In this document: positions 62,628 through 64,000 of the stretch, piece by piece
How the letters are laid out: each line of letters begins with the position of its first letter
Position numbering within the stretch: position 1 is the stretch's first letter
Source: Lentimicrobium saccharophilum
GTDB taxonomy: Bacteria > Bacteroidota > Bacteroidia > Bacteroidales > Lentimicrobiaceae
NCBI RefSeq assembly: GCF_001192835.1
Contig: NZ_DF968183.1
Location: 868,001 to 932,000 of the forward strand
Length of the DNA stretch: 64,000 bases
Direction of reading: 5' to 3'
Notes under the pieces: model-generated
What the model was told of the DNA's origin: nothing
Databases searched by the model: none
What the model saw: the letters and a program-made list of their open reading frames with translations, nothing else
Position numbers and translations under genes: made by a program

Positions 62628-64000
62628 ATGGATAACCTGATATCGGTCAGCTACCTTGCACTTTTCCTGATAATCAGCCTGGGCCTTATAGCCGGAAGGG
62701 CCAGGATCAGGGGCTTTTCGCTTGATATCTCCGCAGTTATTTTTATCGCGATGCTGCTTGGGCATTTCGGATTCAGGCTACCTTCCGAATATCAGCACAT
62801 CGGTTTGTTGCTTTTCATATTTACCATCGGCATACAATCAGGTCCGGGTTTTTTCCGCAGTTTCAGGCAGTATGGAAAGCAGCTCTTCATCATTGCCGGC
62901 ATCATCATAACCAGCGGAGCCGTTATAACATGGTTACTCAGCAGCATACTGGGCATAGATAAAGCGCTGGCTATCGGGCTTTTCAACGGAGCCATGACCA
63001 GTACACCAGGTCTTGCCGCTGCCGTGGAAGTAAGTAAATCGCCTTTGGCCTCCATCGGCTATGGCATTGCCTATCCTTTCGGAGTCATCGGTGTTGTATT
63101 ATTCGTGAGTTTAATTCCAAAGATCCTGAAGATTAATTTCAGTAAGAGTGAGGAAGATTTTAACCTGAGCCTGAAGCAGAGTTATCCTGAATTTATTCCC
63201 GGCAATTTCAGGGTAGAAAACCCGAACATTGACGGCAAATCACTGGTTGAGCTTAAGTTCAGAACAGTGACCAACTGTGTCATATCCCGCGTAAAACATG
63301 GAGATCATACCACAACGCCTTCCAGGGATACCATTCTGAAAAAAGGCGATGTAATCAGGGCACTCGGAACCGCAGAAGACCTTGAGAAAGTCAAGTTGCT
63401 GGTCGGACCTCAGACTGATGAGGATATTCCGCTGGACAAAGGCCATGGTGTGCAGTGGGTACTGGTTACCAGTAAGCAGGTCGTGAACAAACCCCTTCAG
63501 AAACTTAATCTTGGGGCAAACTACGATGCCACCGTAGTAAGAATACGCCGCAGCGGCATAGAACTGCGGCCAATGCATTATACCATGCTGCGTTTCGGCG
63601 ACCGCCTGATGGTTGCAGCGAGCCGTGACAGTATGCAACAGGTAGTAAAACTGCTGGGTAATGACGACAAACGGCTTTCCGAAACGGACTTCCTTCCGAT
63701 TACCCTGGGCATTGTTATCGGTATCCTGATCGGAATGATTAACATTCCTGTTTTCGGGCTGTTCGATTTCAGCCTCGGCATCACCGGAGGTGTTCTTTCT
63801 GCCGCACTGATCCTGAGCGGAATAGGCAAAACAGGGCCCATAATATGGTCTATGTCAAGCAATGCCAACCAGCTTTTCAGGGAACTCGGATTGCTGATGT
63901 TTCTGGCCACGGTCGGCTGTGAGGCAGGCGGCCACATCGGGGAAACTTTTCAAAGTTACGGGGCAGGACTTATTGCAGCCGGAGCGGCCATCACCCTGAT
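62628..64000 (+). CDS. AspT/YidE-type transporter, 5' part
   Basis: Starts at ATG 62628 (MDNLISVSYLALFLIISLGL) and is still open at the window edge, with 457 complete codons visible. The first AspT/YidE membrane half covers about 1-170 (TIGIQSGPGFF, NGAMTSTPGLAAAVEVS). A pair of TrkA-C (RCK_C) domains covers about 185-350, and a second membrane half starts near 360 (LGIVIGILIGMINIPVFGLF). This is the layout of aspartate-alanine-antiporter-like YidE/YbjL proteins. The transported substrate is unknown. Confidence 0.88.
   Translation, partial: MDNLISVSYLALFLIISLGLIAGRARIRGFSLDISAVIFIAMLLGHFGFRLPSEYQHIGLLLFIFTIGIQSGPGFFRSFRQYGKQLFIIAGIIITSGAVITWLLSSILGIDKALAIGLFNGAMTSTPGLAAAVEVSKSPLASIGYGIAYPFGVIGVVLFVSLIPKILKINFSKSEEDFNLSLKQSYPEFIPGNFRVENPNIDGKSLVELKFRTVTNCVISRVKHGDHTTTPSRDTILKKGDVIRALGTAEDLEKVKLLVGPQTDEDIPLDKGHGVQWVLVTSKQVVNKPLQKLNLGANYDATVVRIRRSGIELRPMHYTMLRFGDRLMVAASRDSMQQVVKLLGNDDKRLSETDFLPITLGIVIGILIGMINIPVFGLFDFSLGITGGVLSAALILSGIGKTGPIIWSMSSNANQLFRELGLLMFLATVGCEAGGHIGETFQSYGAGLIAAGAAITL

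Noticed and set aside
1-64000. tRNA, rRNA, insertion sequences and prophage genes
   Set aside because: Intergenic regions were read for cloverleaf T-arm motifs and transposase or integrase signatures; none was convincing.

Overview
The window is chromosomal DNA of an anaerobic member of the Bacteroidota, most likely order Bacteroidales. Evidence: three secreted proteins carry type IX secretion (T9SS) C-terminal sorting domains. Upstream regions carry the phylum's promoter signature (TTTG or TTG, about 19 nt, TAnnTTTG) and mostly lack strong Shine-Dalgarno sequences. Several families are typical of the phylum (MerR/B12 regulator with ECF sigma, polyferredoxin with DUF362, DUF4397 surface protein). 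Anaerobic energy metabolism is shown by pyruvate:ferredoxin oxidoreductase, a trimeric NAD-linked [FeFe] hydrogenase and its maturase HydG. No tRNA, rRNA, insertion sequence, prophage or CRISPR array was seen.

Layout. 1-13 kb holds housekeeping genes: the end of rfaD, a MerR/M23 peptidase pair, alaS, a B12-domain MerR regulator followed after 663 bp by an ECF sigma factor, a histidine kinase, dNK-folK, sppA, a tandem palindromic repeat, 5-formyl-THF cyclo-ligase and an acid phosphatase. 13-25 kb holds PFOR (minus) and a DHOD-like oxidoreductase (plus), aquaporin Z, a polyferredoxin/DUF362 pair and small membrane genes. 25-34 kb holds two large T9SS surface proteins: one built of eight near-identical DUF4397 units, the other with interleaved halves of carboxypeptidase-regulatory and PKD domains. 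34-40 kb holds an aminotransferase, the nucleotide-sugar genes wbpB and tviB, OsmC and a DUF2079 protein.

The centrepiece is 40.8-57.1 kb, a hydrogen/redox island. A divergent promoter at 44.2-44.5 kb carries two tandem Rex-type operators. To the left (minus) lie a 2Fe-2S thioredoxin-fold protein, a PAS-containing sensory-type hydrogenase homologue and a SpoIIE-type phosphatase. To the right (plus) lie hydC-hydB-hydA, a soluble hydrogenase-like histidine kinase, a stand-alone receiver, a receiver-kinase hybrid, rex, ribF and an MBL hydrolase, all tightly spaced. hydG and two tandem TM1266-type small proteins follow. The inferred logic is that PFOR supplies reduced ferredoxin and HydABC disposes of electrons as H2 (or runs in reverse). 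Rex senses NADH/NAD+ and represses the shared promoter, and two hydrogenase-derived sensors with different outputs (phosphatase and kinase) may report H2 or redox state. HydA keeps all H-cluster cysteine ligands but has Asp at the proton-relay Cys (position 299) and Leu at position 279.

57-64 kb holds a T9SS type-B protein, a CoA-binding protein, inorganic pyrophosphatase, clpB and the start of an AspT/YidE-type transporter that runs off the window.
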